The notes below the pieces were generated by a model, which did not search any database, was not told where the DNA came from, and saw only the letters and a program-made list of their open reading frames with translations. The position numbers were made by a program, and so were the translations under genes. A stretch of DNA of 64,000 nt from JAIBBG01 sp040381475 (GTDB lineage Bacteria > Bacteroidota > Bacteroidia > Flavobacteriales_D > Sanyastnellaceae), in NCBI GenBank assembly GCA_040381475.1, contig JBEIHH010000002.1:73950-137949 (forward strand). The letters run 5' to 3'. Numbering within the stretch: position 1 is the first letter of the stretch; each line of letters starts with the position of its first letter. Shown here piece by piece: positions 45,601 to 53,279 of the stretch.

Positions 45601-46311
45601 GGACAATTTGGAAATGTCTGGTATGATGAAAATGGAACCTATGAGGTATGCCTGACAATTACCACAGCCAATTGCACCGATACGTACTGCGCTCCTGTTG
45701 TTGTGGAAAACATGACAGGCGACTGCACAGACAATACTGTAGTGATAACTGCAACAGGCGCCTTCACCTCGAATACTACGGAACTAATCGAAATATTCGT
45801 GGCTCAAAATGATATTGAAATTGAGTCCTGGACATTGCCATACAACAATCAGATTATAACTGTTACATATGAAATGTGTCTTGTTGATGGTTGCTATTCT
45901 TTCAATGTTTCTTCCGACACGCCGATACAAGCAGAAAACATTGTGGTTGTGGTTACTTCCAACAATGAGGTAATTGAAGGATTTCAAATTGAAGGCAATA
46001 TCTCAGAAGGCTCCTTCGTGTTTGGTTTGAATACTTACTGTACTATCAACGTTGGAGACGATGCCGGCATATCAACATTTGACGCGTATCCTGTACCTGC
46101 CAACGAATCGATAACTGTTACATCCGGAAATACACAAACTCAGTTGAAGAAAATTGAGCTGTTGGATATGAGTGGAAAAATCATCATTTCAGAAAGTTGC
46201 AGCAATTCAACCGTTACAATTTCCACAGATCAATTCGCATCCGGAATCTATATGCTGCGTGTTCAGTCTGATGATGAAATAACTACTCGCCGCATCAGCA
46301 TCACACACTAA
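42616..46311 (+). CDS. Giant cysteine-rich PKD-repeat surface protein with T9SS sorting domain
   Basis: 1231 residues. A signal peptide (hydrophobic segment ending AISQA) is followed by an N-terminal region with one PKD module (about 135-210). Then come six tandem modules of about 85 residues (roughly 333-842), each opening with Cys-Pro (CPEFIL, CPEEIF, CPTFIN, CPDEII, CPDYIW, CPEEIW). Each module has a W-x-FGDG-type core and ends in a cysteine near VVEEC/VEVEC. A unique segment and a further PKD-like module (WSYGNGETSDG near 985) follow. The C-terminus is a type A T9SS sorting domain (DAYPVPANESITV, LLDMSGKII, FASGIYMLRV). Expected at the cell surface. Even spacing of cysteines suggests a disulfide-stiffened rod. 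No enzyme domain seen. Confidence 0.9.
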   Translation: MDNQLKKLFCAILICCIQFTIASTAISQACASFDFEPTPNNGYILFPTVPEIGQFGGDPQWTITVQPLGTTVQTGTELLLDAQTLQILSMTEGAEICFTWGQDNTECPFSFCNTITYSLANGLQFVSSEPICNPSFTVVPGENGNYEFNNTSTANAGPVEYTWYFGDESPAQSGAFASHQYESSGSYDVCLIMMVYSENEMVCASEFCQTLNIELPVTDCEPGFYPFTIDITTCCEVQFTNYAVYSITGTNNNFDFFGGIDLTTQPATYTDLICIPTGCYEIQFDYSGMNQMVEQTESIEYGSPNMTNLQVIELYEGLPWNSTFCIEGEQTNCPEFILSESFNCSSYYFGIEGVDSGEVTWNFGDDSPPAYGGLANHVFEENGVYIVTAEYTSAFCPNGATLIYTVEVECATGGCPEEIFADAPNTCGQFVFFVSDAGPNAQVVWNAGDGSQPFTTSGEFLHTYEEAGIYEVCAMVYSPQCLEGNEICTSIIVEECNNVECPTFINSENIDCNTLVFNINDDNVGHAYWNFGDGVDDYYYQGNPQHSYEENGVYIVTAEYFGPGCPDGITLIYTIVVECGDENCPDEIIITPGELCHQFVFEVNNWGPSLYGDILWNFGDNEGSGQNEFLHMYLEPGNFEVCAEGATDLCPSGFSICVPLEVEACGGDVTDDGCPDYIWAYPLTECGLWHFEAGEFDVAEESVLWNWGDGTYSDGNTIMDHQYTEDGLYIVELTYSSANCDEYTIIYTIEVNVCETNDCPEEIWSGAGEDCGIMLFEAGGFVEGEEFVWYFGDGNSQEGGHFITHEFEEPGTYTVCCTFSNLNCGFGQLCTTVVVEECNSSCTDVVIGLDSYVNEGGTPAIYYSLMNSSEEIIASGEVGYTVSDPFFDMMHCLPDGCYYLTVDNNNPITIGEGFNVFIMQGNNNLMEDAEIVYQDNISFTILFGVNSNCGNSEVCEASFEAIYTNSPGHIEFINNSVYDGNAEFLWSYGNGETSDGQFGNVWYDENGTYEVCLTITTANCTDTYCAPVVVENMTGDCTDNTVVITATGAFTSNTTELIEIFVAQNDIEIESWTLPYNNQIITVTYEMCLVDGCYSFNVSSDTPIQAENIVVVVTSNNEVIEGFQIEGNISEGSFVFGLNTYCTINVGDDAGISTFDAYPVPANESITVTSGNTQTQLKKIELLDMSGKIIISESCSNSTVTISTDQFASGIYMLRVQSDDEITTRRISITH

Positions 46312-46336
46312 GAAAAAAAACAAATTATAGCAAATA

Positions 46337-46367
46337 AAAAAAAACCGCTCAATGGGCGGTTTTTTTT
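46337..46367. terminator. Bidirectional rho-independent terminator
   Basis: Stem of eight A plus CCGC and its complement around the loop TCAATGG, ending in eight T. It lies between convergent genes and overlaps the end of the methyltransferase gene by two bases. Confidence 0.85.
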
Positions 46368-47154
46368 ATTTCTTTTTCCTCAATCGGTAATACCATCCGC
46401 TGGATAGCCACAGCGGTAATCGATGCGCCACTTTGTTATCAAATAGTGCAATTCGCTTCAATGAAATAAAAGGTGTGTATGTTTCAAGAATTGGTGCCAT
46501 TACAAATGCAGGCTCAAATGATAATATCTCAAAACCATATTGACCACAATCAGTCTTGATTTGATTTATGGTAAAAAAATTCACATGAGGATCTATCTCC
46601 TGATTGAGGGCGTACGGCTCCTTTTTACCCAGTAACTTTTTTACTTTACCAATAAATCCGTTGAGACCAATTCGCCGCATGAAATAAAGAGGCTGCATGG
46701 CGAATTCAAATGGCCCGCGTCCGTTCGGAATGGTGATCAGAATCTGAGCCTCTGATTTCATCCTCAAACTGAGATCCTCCAGTATTGTGCGATATCCGGG
46801 TATATGCTCCAGCACTTCAGTGAAAATGATGAAATCAAAGTCACTGATGTCGTACTCATTCAGTCGTGAGAAAATGACTTTGACATTGTGAAGTGTATTC
46901 TTCGAATTCACCTCGTCGATATTCGGTTGGTACATATCAATACCCACCACTTCCGAGTTCGGAATCATGCCGAGCGGAATGGTGATGTTACCTGTTCCAC
47001 AACCGACATCAAGAATCTTTACAGTTTGATGCTGCGATTTTCTTTCCTGTTGGATTGTTTTTACCAGCCAGTTGAGTCGCTCCATGTGAACCGGATAATC
47101 ACGGTATTCGGTATATGGCGAGAGGTCAACCCCGGGATCGTGAAAAGTCTTCAT
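46366..47154 (-). CDS. SAM-dependent class I methyltransferase
   Basis: 262 residues with the Rossmann-type methyltransferase motifs: VKILDVGCGTGNITIPLG (motif I, about 46-63), VVGIDMYQPNIDEV (motif II), FDFIIFTEVLEHIPGY (motif IV) and ILITIPNGRGPFE. This is a UbiG/Methyltransf_11-like fold; the acceptor is unknown. A cationic C-terminus (LRKKK) could touch the membrane. It lies nine bases after the 2OG-oxygenase gene and is probably co-transcribed with it, which suggests both modify the same small molecule or glycan. Confidence 0.85.
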   Translation of the reverse strand: MKTFHDPGVDLSPYTEYRDYPVHMERLNWLVKTIQQERKSQHQTVKILDVGCGTGNITIPLGMIPNSEVVGIDMYQPNIDEVNSKNTLHNVKVIFSRLNEYDISDFDFIIFTEVLEHIPGYRTILEDLSLRMKSEAQILITIPNGRGPFEFAMQPLYFMRRIGLNGFIGKVKKLLGKKEPYALNQEIDPHVNFFTINQIKTDCGQYGFEILSFEPAFVMAPILETYTPFISLKRIALFDNKVAHRLPLWLSSGWYYRLRKKK

Positions 47155-47163
47155 GAGATGATA

Positions 47164-47997
47164 TCAGGCCTTTCTGAATTTTTTGATAAATCGAACTACG
47201 AATGGCGGCAACACATCATTGGCAAAATTCACAAGGCCGTTAAATGTTTTCATCTGTCCGCTATCCATTCCTTTTCTGGCTGTAAATGTTGTTGTGATGC
47301 GGGTCCTGTTCTCAATACTGATTTCATCAGCCGGCCTGCCATTGGTGTAATAATAAAGCGCAAGTGAGCGGCGTGAGCGGTCAGGAGGACAGGTCAAAGG
47401 ATCTGGATGTCCATGCCATGAATAATCAGTTGTAGAAAAAATGGCCATGCGGTTGAACAGAGGCCCAATCTTGACGGCACAGTTGCTCATATCGCGCTCC
47501 CATAACTCAAAATTGCCCCCGTATTCATTTTTCCAGTCTTCGTTGAGATATACCAATACATTGATGCGGCGATCCAGATTCATCGTTCTGTGCTTGTGAA
47601 AATCAACGTGCACTTTCAAATAACCACCTGGTTTAATCTGATGATAACCTCCTCCTTCCAGATAAGGATCAGGAATCAGCGCTTCTTTAATCCCGGTGAG
47701 ATTCTGCAGGAACTCCAGGAATGGCTGCGAATTCAACAAGTGCACCAGTTCTCTGGCTGCCGGTCCCAGGCGGCTCTCACCTTTTGAAGCCAGTTTATTC
47801 TCATTCGGATTCACATAATTGATATCACCGGCCTCTTTGCCAAGTTCAGGAAATTCCTTGCACAAAGTCCGCAACTCATCTGCCACGAAGAAATCATCGA
47901 ACTTGATATATGGAAATGGCGAGGCATCCTGATACTGCTGAGCATATTGCTTGCCGAGCTCAGGCAAACTATCAACCGGAATCTTGAAATAATTCAT
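47164..47997 (-). CDS. 2-oxoglutarate/Fe(II)-dependent oxygenase (prolyl-4-hydroxylase type)
   Basis: 277 residues. The double-stranded beta-helix part (about 130-240) has the HxD pair in LKVHVDFHKH, DRRINVLVYLNEDW, GNFELWERD, the distal histidine in YSWHGHPDPL and the 2OG-binding arginine in RSRRSLALYYY. This is the P4Hc pattern (2OG-FeII_Oxy_3). The hydroxylated substrate is not predictable; relatives act on amino acids, peptides or sugars. It heads the two-gene minus-strand unit with the methyltransferase and is divergent from the DUF2723 gene. Confidence 0.88.
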   Translation of the reverse strand: MNYFKIPVDSLPELGKQYAQQYQDASPFPYIKFDDFFVADELRTLCKEFPELGKEAGDINYVNPNENKLASKGESRLGPAARELVHLLNSQPFLEFLQNLTGIKEALIPDPYLEGGGYHQIKPGGYLKVHVDFHKHRTMNLDRRINVLVYLNEDWKNEYGGNFELWERDMSNCAVKIGPLFNRMAIFSTTDYSWHGHPDPLTCPPDRSRRSLALYYYTNGRPADEISIENRTRITTTFTARKGMDSGQMKTFNGLVNFANDVLPPFVVRFIKKFRKA

Positions 47998-48200
47998 AAC
48001 CTATAATTGGAGGTGCCAAAATATTGCACAATCCGAAGCGCCTGCCCGATATTGTGAGAACATGTTTGTCTCAAGGCCAAGGCTCCAACTCACTGAAATA
48101 CAACTTAACAGTATTTGACACCCAATTCTGCTGACAATGGCTTAAAATGCTGTTATCATGAATAAATTCGCACGTTTTATAGCGCTTAATCAAAACATCT

Positions 48201-51200
48201 ATGAATTTCAATAAGCTAAATGTAATTATCGGCTGGGCCATGGGTCTCCTGGCAACTATAGTTTATATGATCACCCTTGAACCTACTATGCCCTTTTGGG
48301 ACTGCGGAGAATTTATTGCTTCCGTATACAAACTCGAAGTAGGTCACCCGCCGGGAGCTCCATTTTTTATGTTGGTAGGCCGTGTATTTTCAGCATTTGT
48401 CGATCCTGCAACAGTTCCTGTAATGATCAACTTCCTTTCCGCGCTTTGTTCCGGATTGACTATAGTTTTCCTTTTCTGGTCCATTACCCACCTGGCTAAA
48501 AAGTTTTTACCGGAAAACACCACAACACCGGGCAACTCGCAACTTATGGCCATTCTCGGCAGCGGTGTTGTTGGAGCTCTTGTTTACACATTCTCAGATA
48601 CATTTTGGTTTTCAGCTGTAGAAGCTGAAGTTTATGCCATGTCTTCATTGTTCACTGCCATGGTTTTCTGGGCCATTTTGAAATGGGAAGCCGTAGTTGA
48701 TGAAGGCGGTGAACTGCGCTGGTTGATTCTCATAGCTTTCTTAATGGGGCTTTCCATTGGTGTTCACCTTCTGAACTTGCTGGCTATTCCTGCAATTTGT
48801 CTTGTGTACTATTTCAAAAGATACGAATACAGCCATTGGGGACTTATCAAAACCGGAATCATTTCTCTATTTCTACTCTTTTTGATCAACACAGGTATTA
48901 TTATCTATTTCGTAAAATTCGCCGGATTCTTTGAAAGAATATTCGTCAACAGCTTCGGCTTGCCTTTCAATTCAGGAGGTGTTTTTTACCTGATACTTGT
49001 TACCTGTCTGATCGTTGGCGGCCTTGTCTACACGCACAAGAAAGGTCTGGTGATGATGAATACGCTTGTGCTTGGGATTACCATGGCGATCATTGGATAT
49101 ACCACATTCGCCACAGTAATCATTCGCTCGAATGCAAACCCTCCTATGGATGAAAACAATCCGGAAAATCTCTTTGCCCTTCTTTCTTATTTGAATCGCG
49201 AACAGTACGGCGACAGACCACTGCTATTTGGACAATACTTCAACACCCCGCAAGACTATGAAAATCCATACAAGGATGGAAACGATGTTTGGGTAAAATC
49301 ATACAGTGTTCGTGAGGACAATGGCAAAGCCAAACTTGTGCTTTCCAGCAGGGATAAATTCACCGCGGAACAATACATCAGTGAGCATGCAGATCAGAAA
49401 CTGAAGTTGATTGAAGAATATATTGAAAGCGGTGAAAAGAAAGGCTCGGTTCCGAATTACCGGAGGGAATTCTCCGGTTATTTCCCCAGAATGCACAGTG
49501 GGCAAGCTAACCATATCAAGGATTATAAAGAATGGAGCAATTACCAGAACTGGAATACTGAGAAAGGCAAGGAACGGGTAACAAATGCTGAAGAGGCCAT
49601 CTCACAAAACGAATATGCACTGAATTATTTCGGTCAGACCGGCAAGATGCCTCGCGGTATGGAAAATGAAGATCCGCGAAACCTCATGCGCAGCATCGAC
49701 CGTCAGAGGCAGAAAATGATTCCAACAGCTGGTGAAGATTTCCGATTCTTTACAAGTTTCCAGATTGGACATATGTACCTGCGCTACTTCATGTGGAATT
49801 ACGCCGGCCGTCAGAATGATCGCCAGGGCCATGGTGAATTCACCGAAGGTAATTGGCTGAGCGGCGTCAAAATCATTGATGAAGAAAGATTGGGCAACAG
49901 AGAGCAGATTACGGACATGGAAAAAAGTAATCGTGGTCTCAACAAGTATTTTTTCCTGCCGCTGATACTCGGACTGATAGGATTAATCTTCCAACTGATC
50001 AGACACCCGAAAGACTTTTCTGTGGTGGCACTGCTGTTCATTCTGACAGGTGTGGCTATTATCATCTACCTGAATCAGACGCCACAACAACCGCGGGAAC
50101 GTGACTATGCTTTCGCAGGATCATTCTATGCATTCGCCATCTGGATTGGCCTTTCTGTTTATGCGCTTTATTATGCTGCTGCAACCTGGACATGGAAAAA
50201 TCTGGGGACTATGGCTGCTATGACTGTCGGTGGCTCTGCTTTGATATTACTCGTTGAGCGGGTTGCTACCGGTGGTAGTTCCTTCGGTTATTCACTTGCT
50301 TTCATGAGCATCGTCGCATGTGCCATGTTTGCAATTATGCTCTTAGCCGGTGGTGTTTTCAAAGGTGAAAAACCGGTGAATGCCCTGATTGCCGGTCTCA
50401 TGACTCTCACTGCTCCGTTGCTGATGGGTTATTACAACTATGATGATCACAACCGTGCAGATCGCAAAACCGGTATAGCCATGGCGATCAATTATCTCGA
50501 ATCTCTTCAACCCAATGCGATCATTTTCACCAACGGCGACAATGACACTTTCCCTCTCTGGTATGCTCAGGAGGTGGAAGGAATTCGCACTGATGTTCGT
50601 GTGGTCAATCTTTCTCTCCTCAATACAGATTGGTACATCGATCAGATGAAAAGAAAAGCCTATCTGAGTGATCCTGTTCCTTTGACTATTCCTGAACCTA
50701 AATACCGTCAAGGTACCAGGGATGTCATGTATGTCGATCCAAACCGGGAAACCAAAGGTTTCATGCCCGTTGCGGAAGCCCTTAAAGTAGCTCTCGATGA
50801 ATCCAAATTCATTGATAATGGCAGAAATAAAATTGCTTATGTGCCTTCATATAAACTTTCGTTGAAAGTTGACGAAGCTGCTACTGAACAGTTCCGTCAG
50901 TATATGCATGAAGGAGATTCTTTGGTGAATGAATTGAGATTCGAGTTGCTGGATGGCCGTGGCAAGCCACGCGGATTTATTACCAAAGCCAACCTCGCGG
51001 TGCTTGACCTGCTCAACAATATGGACTGGAACAGACCAGTATACTTCGCTGTTACAACAGGTGGCGATGCCTACATGGGCCTCGAGGCTTATTTCCAACT
51101 CGAAGGACTTGCATACCGCCTCACTCCTATCAAACACAAAAAGAGCGAGAACCCTAATCTTGATGGTGGTGTAGGAACTGATGTCATGTACAACAACATG

Positions 51201-51818
51201 ATGAACAAATTCCAGTGGGGCAACATGGATACCAAGGAAATATACATGGATGAAAACAACAGACGCATGACCACAAATCTTCGTCTGCAGTTCAGTCACC
51301 TTGCACAGCAATTGATCGATGAAGGAAAGATGGATAGTGCAAAAGCTGTCATCAACAAATCACTTAGTGTAATGCCTGAGCGCAATGTGCCTTATGAACA
51401 ACCACAAATCATGTGGCAGGTAGTCAATCAACTTTATGATGCAGGCGACAATGAGAAAGGAGTTGAACTAACCAAACGACTGGTAGAACTGAACAACCAA
51501 AGTCTGGATTATTACCACAGTCTCGATCCACGCCATCAGGCTCTCATCGAAAGCGATGTGGTGATGCGTGTGCAGATCAACGACAGACTCGTGGCAATCG
51601 CCAGGAAATTCTCGCCCGATGACCCCGAGATTCAGGCAATGGCAGAAGAAGTAGCTACACAACGCCAAGAATTCGAGTTGCCTTCCTATGAAGATTATCT
51701 CAAACAGGAAGAAGAAATGAAGCGAATGAAGAAGACCCAGGATTCCATCATGCAACTTCAGCGCAGGGCAGGCGCCAGCGTATCACTTGAAGGGCCTCAA
51801 GGTCTGGTGAAGAAATAA
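48201..51818 (+). CDS. DUF2723 (GT117) polytopic membrane protein, possible protein O-glycosyltransferase
   Basis: 1205 residues. The N-terminal DUF2723 domain has many membrane segments. It begins with PTMPFWDCGEFIASVYKL and GHPPGAPFF, which hold the conserved acidic residues expected for a GT-C type active site near the first luminal/periplasmic loop. A second membrane cluster lies at about 575-755. The soluble C-terminal part (about 790-1205) has NGDNDTFPLWYAQEVEGIR and a helical, TPR-like region (SLSVMPERNVPYEQPQIMWQVV). DUF2723 is the domain of human TMEM260, a protein O-mannosyltransferase, so lipid-linked sugar transfer to exported proteins is a reasonable inference. A terminator follows. 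Confidence 0.88.
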   Translation: MNFNKLNVIIGWAMGLLATIVYMITLEPTMPFWDCGEFIASVYKLEVGHPPGAPFFMLVGRVFSAFVDPATVPVMINFLSALCSGLTIVFLFWSITHLAKKFLPENTTTPGNSQLMAILGSGVVGALVYTFSDTFWFSAVEAEVYAMSSLFTAMVFWAILKWEAVVDEGGELRWLILIAFLMGLSIGVHLLNLLAIPAICLVYYFKRYEYSHWGLIKTGIISLFLLFLINTGIIIYFVKFAGFFERIFVNSFGLPFNSGGVFYLILVTCLIVGGLVYTHKKGLVMMNTLVLGITMAIIGYTTFATVIIRSNANPPMDENNPENLFALLSYLNREQYGDRPLLFGQYFNTPQDYENPYKDGNDVWVKSYSVREDNGKAKLVLSSRDKFTAEQYISEHADQKLKLIEEYIESGEKKGSVPNYRREFSGYFPRMHSGQANHIKDYKEWSNYQNWNTEKGKERVTNAEEAISQNEYALNYFGQTGKMPRGMENEDPRNLMRSIDRQRQKMIPTAGEDFRFFTSFQIGHMYLRYFMWNYAGRQNDRQGHGEFTEGNWLSGVKIIDEERLGNREQITDMEKSNRGLNKYFFLPLILGLIGLIFQLIRHPKDFSVVALLFILTGVAIIIYLNQTPQQPRERDYAFAGSFYAFAIWIGLSVYALYYAAATWTWKNLGTMAAMTVGGSALILLVERVATGGSSFGYSLAFMSIVACAMFAIMLLAGGVFKGEKPVNALIAGLMTLTAPLLMGYYNYDDHNRADRKTGIAMAINYLESLQPNAIIFTNGDNDTFPLWYAQEVEGIRTDVRVVNLSLLNTDWYIDQMKRKAYLSDPVPLTIPEPKYRQGTRDVMYVDPNRETKGFMPVAEALKVALDESKFIDNGRNKIAYVPSYKLSLKVDEAATEQFRQYMHEGDSLVNELRFELLDGRGKPRGFITKANLAVLDLLNNMDWNRPVYFAVTTGGDAYMGLEAYFQLEGLAYRLTPIKHKKSENPNLDGGVGTDVMYNNMMNKFQWGNMDTKEIYMDENNRRMTTNLRLQFSHLAQQLIDEGKMDSAKAVINKSLSVMPERNVPYEQPQIMWQVVNQLYDAGDNEKGVELTKRLVELNNQSLDYYHSLDPRHQALIESDVVMRVQINDRLVAIARKFSPDDPEIQAMAEEVATQRQEFELPSYEDYLKQEEEMKRMKKTQDSIMQLQRRAGASVSLEGPQGLVKK

Positions 51819-51835
51819 GTTTTATCTAAAAATAT

Positions 51836-51867
51836 AAAAGCCGGCTTATGAAAGCCGGCTTTTTTTT
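51836..51867. terminator. Rho-independent terminator, usable in both directions
   Basis: A 12-bp perfect stem (AAAAGCCGGCTT and its complement) with the tetraloop ATGA and a T-run. It separates the convergent DUF2723 and phosphatase genes. Confidence 0.88.
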
Positions 51868-51870
51868 GAT

Positions 51871-52215
51871 TTAATTCTTATGATTCAATTTTTCTAAAGT
51901 GCTCTCCATACCTGATCTGAGCATCGCTATGAGTTCCTCGTCCATGTATTCATAATCATCGGGTATATGGAGAATAACAAATTCCGGCAGATCTAAATTC
52001 CCGAATTGATCCTTCAATTTTGACCGTTGCGACTCTTCCATCACGAATAGAAGATCAGCCCAATGCAGATCGGATTCAGTCAATCTCCTGTTGCTCGAAG
52101 GACTCAATCCCGCCGATCGGATTTGGATGCGATTGTCATTCCTGTAAATATGTTCTGCTGTCCTGCTGCGTCTTTTGTTCCGGCCGCAAACCACCAGTAT
52201 TTTGGGGCGTTCCAT
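51871..52215 (-). CDS. Small low-molecular-weight protein-tyrosine-phosphatase-like protein
   Basis: 114 residues from ATG 52215; the frame is open for 19 more codons but the family begins here (RPKILVVCGRNKRRSRTAEHIY). CGRNKRRS supplies the CxxNxxRS form of the phosphate-binding loop, and the general-acid region is in LHIPDDYEYMDEEL. It is shorter than classical LMW-PTPs (about 150 residues), as in a class of short phosphatase-like proteins common in bacteria. Substrate unknown. It lies next to terC but with its own spacing. Confidence 0.82.
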   Translation of the reverse strand: MERPKILVVCGRNKRRSRTAEHIYRNDNRIQIRSAGLSPSSNRRLTESDLHWADLLFVMEESQRSKLKDQFGNLDLPEFVILHIPDDYEYMDEELIAMLRSGMESTLEKLNHKN

Positions 52216-52333
52216 CCTTTGTTTGTATTGGAATTCATTCAATGGAAAGAAACCCATCGAGTACTTCGTCACAAGTGCTATTCGAAAAACCCTATGCGTT
52301 CCAATTTGTGATGAGCAAAACTCATCGAGCGCA

Positions 52334-53125
52334 TCAGCTATTTTTCAGCTTGCGCTCTTTTACATTTTTCAGACGAATGTTGAGCGATTCCACGATGATT
52401 GAAAAAGCAAGGGCAACATAACCGTAGACCTTGATATTCACGCCGTCCGGCATATGGATTACATGCGCATCCTCAAGTGCCTCAATCACCAGAATCAAAC
52501 CAATCACCACCAGGAATGTCAATGCAAGCATTTTGATGGTTGGATACTTTTCTATGAAATCGCTCACATATGGAGCAAACATGAGCATGGCAATCATCGC
52601 AAGTACAACGGCCATAATCATTGTTGCCAATGCCAAGGATGCATTGGGATTGTCTGCAGTAACACCAACAGCCGTTATGATTGAATCGAACGAAAACACA
52701 ATATCAATCAAGGTAATCTGCAATATCGCCTGTGCCCAGGTCATCTGACGCGATTTGGCTGCTTCTTCCTTATCGGCAATTTTGAACTTATGGTAAATCT
52801 CGCTGATCGTCTTGACAATCAAAAATGCTCCTCCTCCAAACAATATGAGTCCTCTGCCCGTTATTGGAATATGCCCAAGGTGAAAAAACGGATCAACCAT
52901 TTTGGTGATCAGACTGATGGTTGAAAGCAACATGATCCGCACCACCAGCGCCAGCATCAATCCGATAAAACGTGCACGTTTTTGATCCCGTTTGTTCGGG
53001 ATATAGCCACAAATGATGGCAATAAAAATGATATTGTCTATACCCAATACAATTTCCAGGATTACGAGCGTAATCAGGTTAAATAAGGCTTCAAACGAGG
53101 AAAAGACCTCTAGATATGCTTCCAT
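52334..53125 (-). CDS. TerC-family integral membrane protein
   Basis: 263 residues with about seven membrane helices. The two family motifs with membrane-buried aspartates are present: LVILEIVLGIDNIIFIAII near the N-terminus and LIDIVFSFDSIITAVG in the middle. TerC/Alx/MeeF-type proteins export or handle manganese and other cations and help metallate exported proteins; tellurite resistance is the older label. The C-terminal tail is basic. A TATCTTCG box lies upstream. Confidence 0.9.
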   Translation of the reverse strand: MEAYLEVFSSFEALFNLITLVILEIVLGIDNIIFIAIICGYIPNKRDQKRARFIGLMLALVVRIMLLSTISLITKMVDPFFHLGHIPITGRGLILFGGGAFLIVKTISEIYHKFKIADKEEAAKSRQMTWAQAILQITLIDIVFSFDSIITAVGVTADNPNASLALATMIMAVVLAMIAMLMFAPYVSDFIEKYPTIKMLALTFLVVIGLILVIEALEDAHVIHMPDGVNIKVYGYVALAFSIIVESLNIRLKNVKERKLKNS

Positions 53126-53220
53126 ATGGGCTAAGAATTCGCGGCGAAGATAAGCCTACCGTGACTACAGTTGCTCGTCGATCCTAAATAGGCTTTTTGA
53201 TTTATTGACCGTCCGGCACA

Positions 53221-53255
53221 AAAAAAACCGTCCCTGTTAATTGCAGGGACGGTTT
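53221..53255 (-). terminator. Rho-independent terminator of ftsZ
   Basis: Read on the minus strand: AAACCGTCCCTG, a seven-base loop, then its perfect complement running into seven T. It lies 25 bp after the ftsZ stop. Confidence 0.88.
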
Positions 53256-53279
53256 CATCTAAGACTTCAGTTTAAGCCA

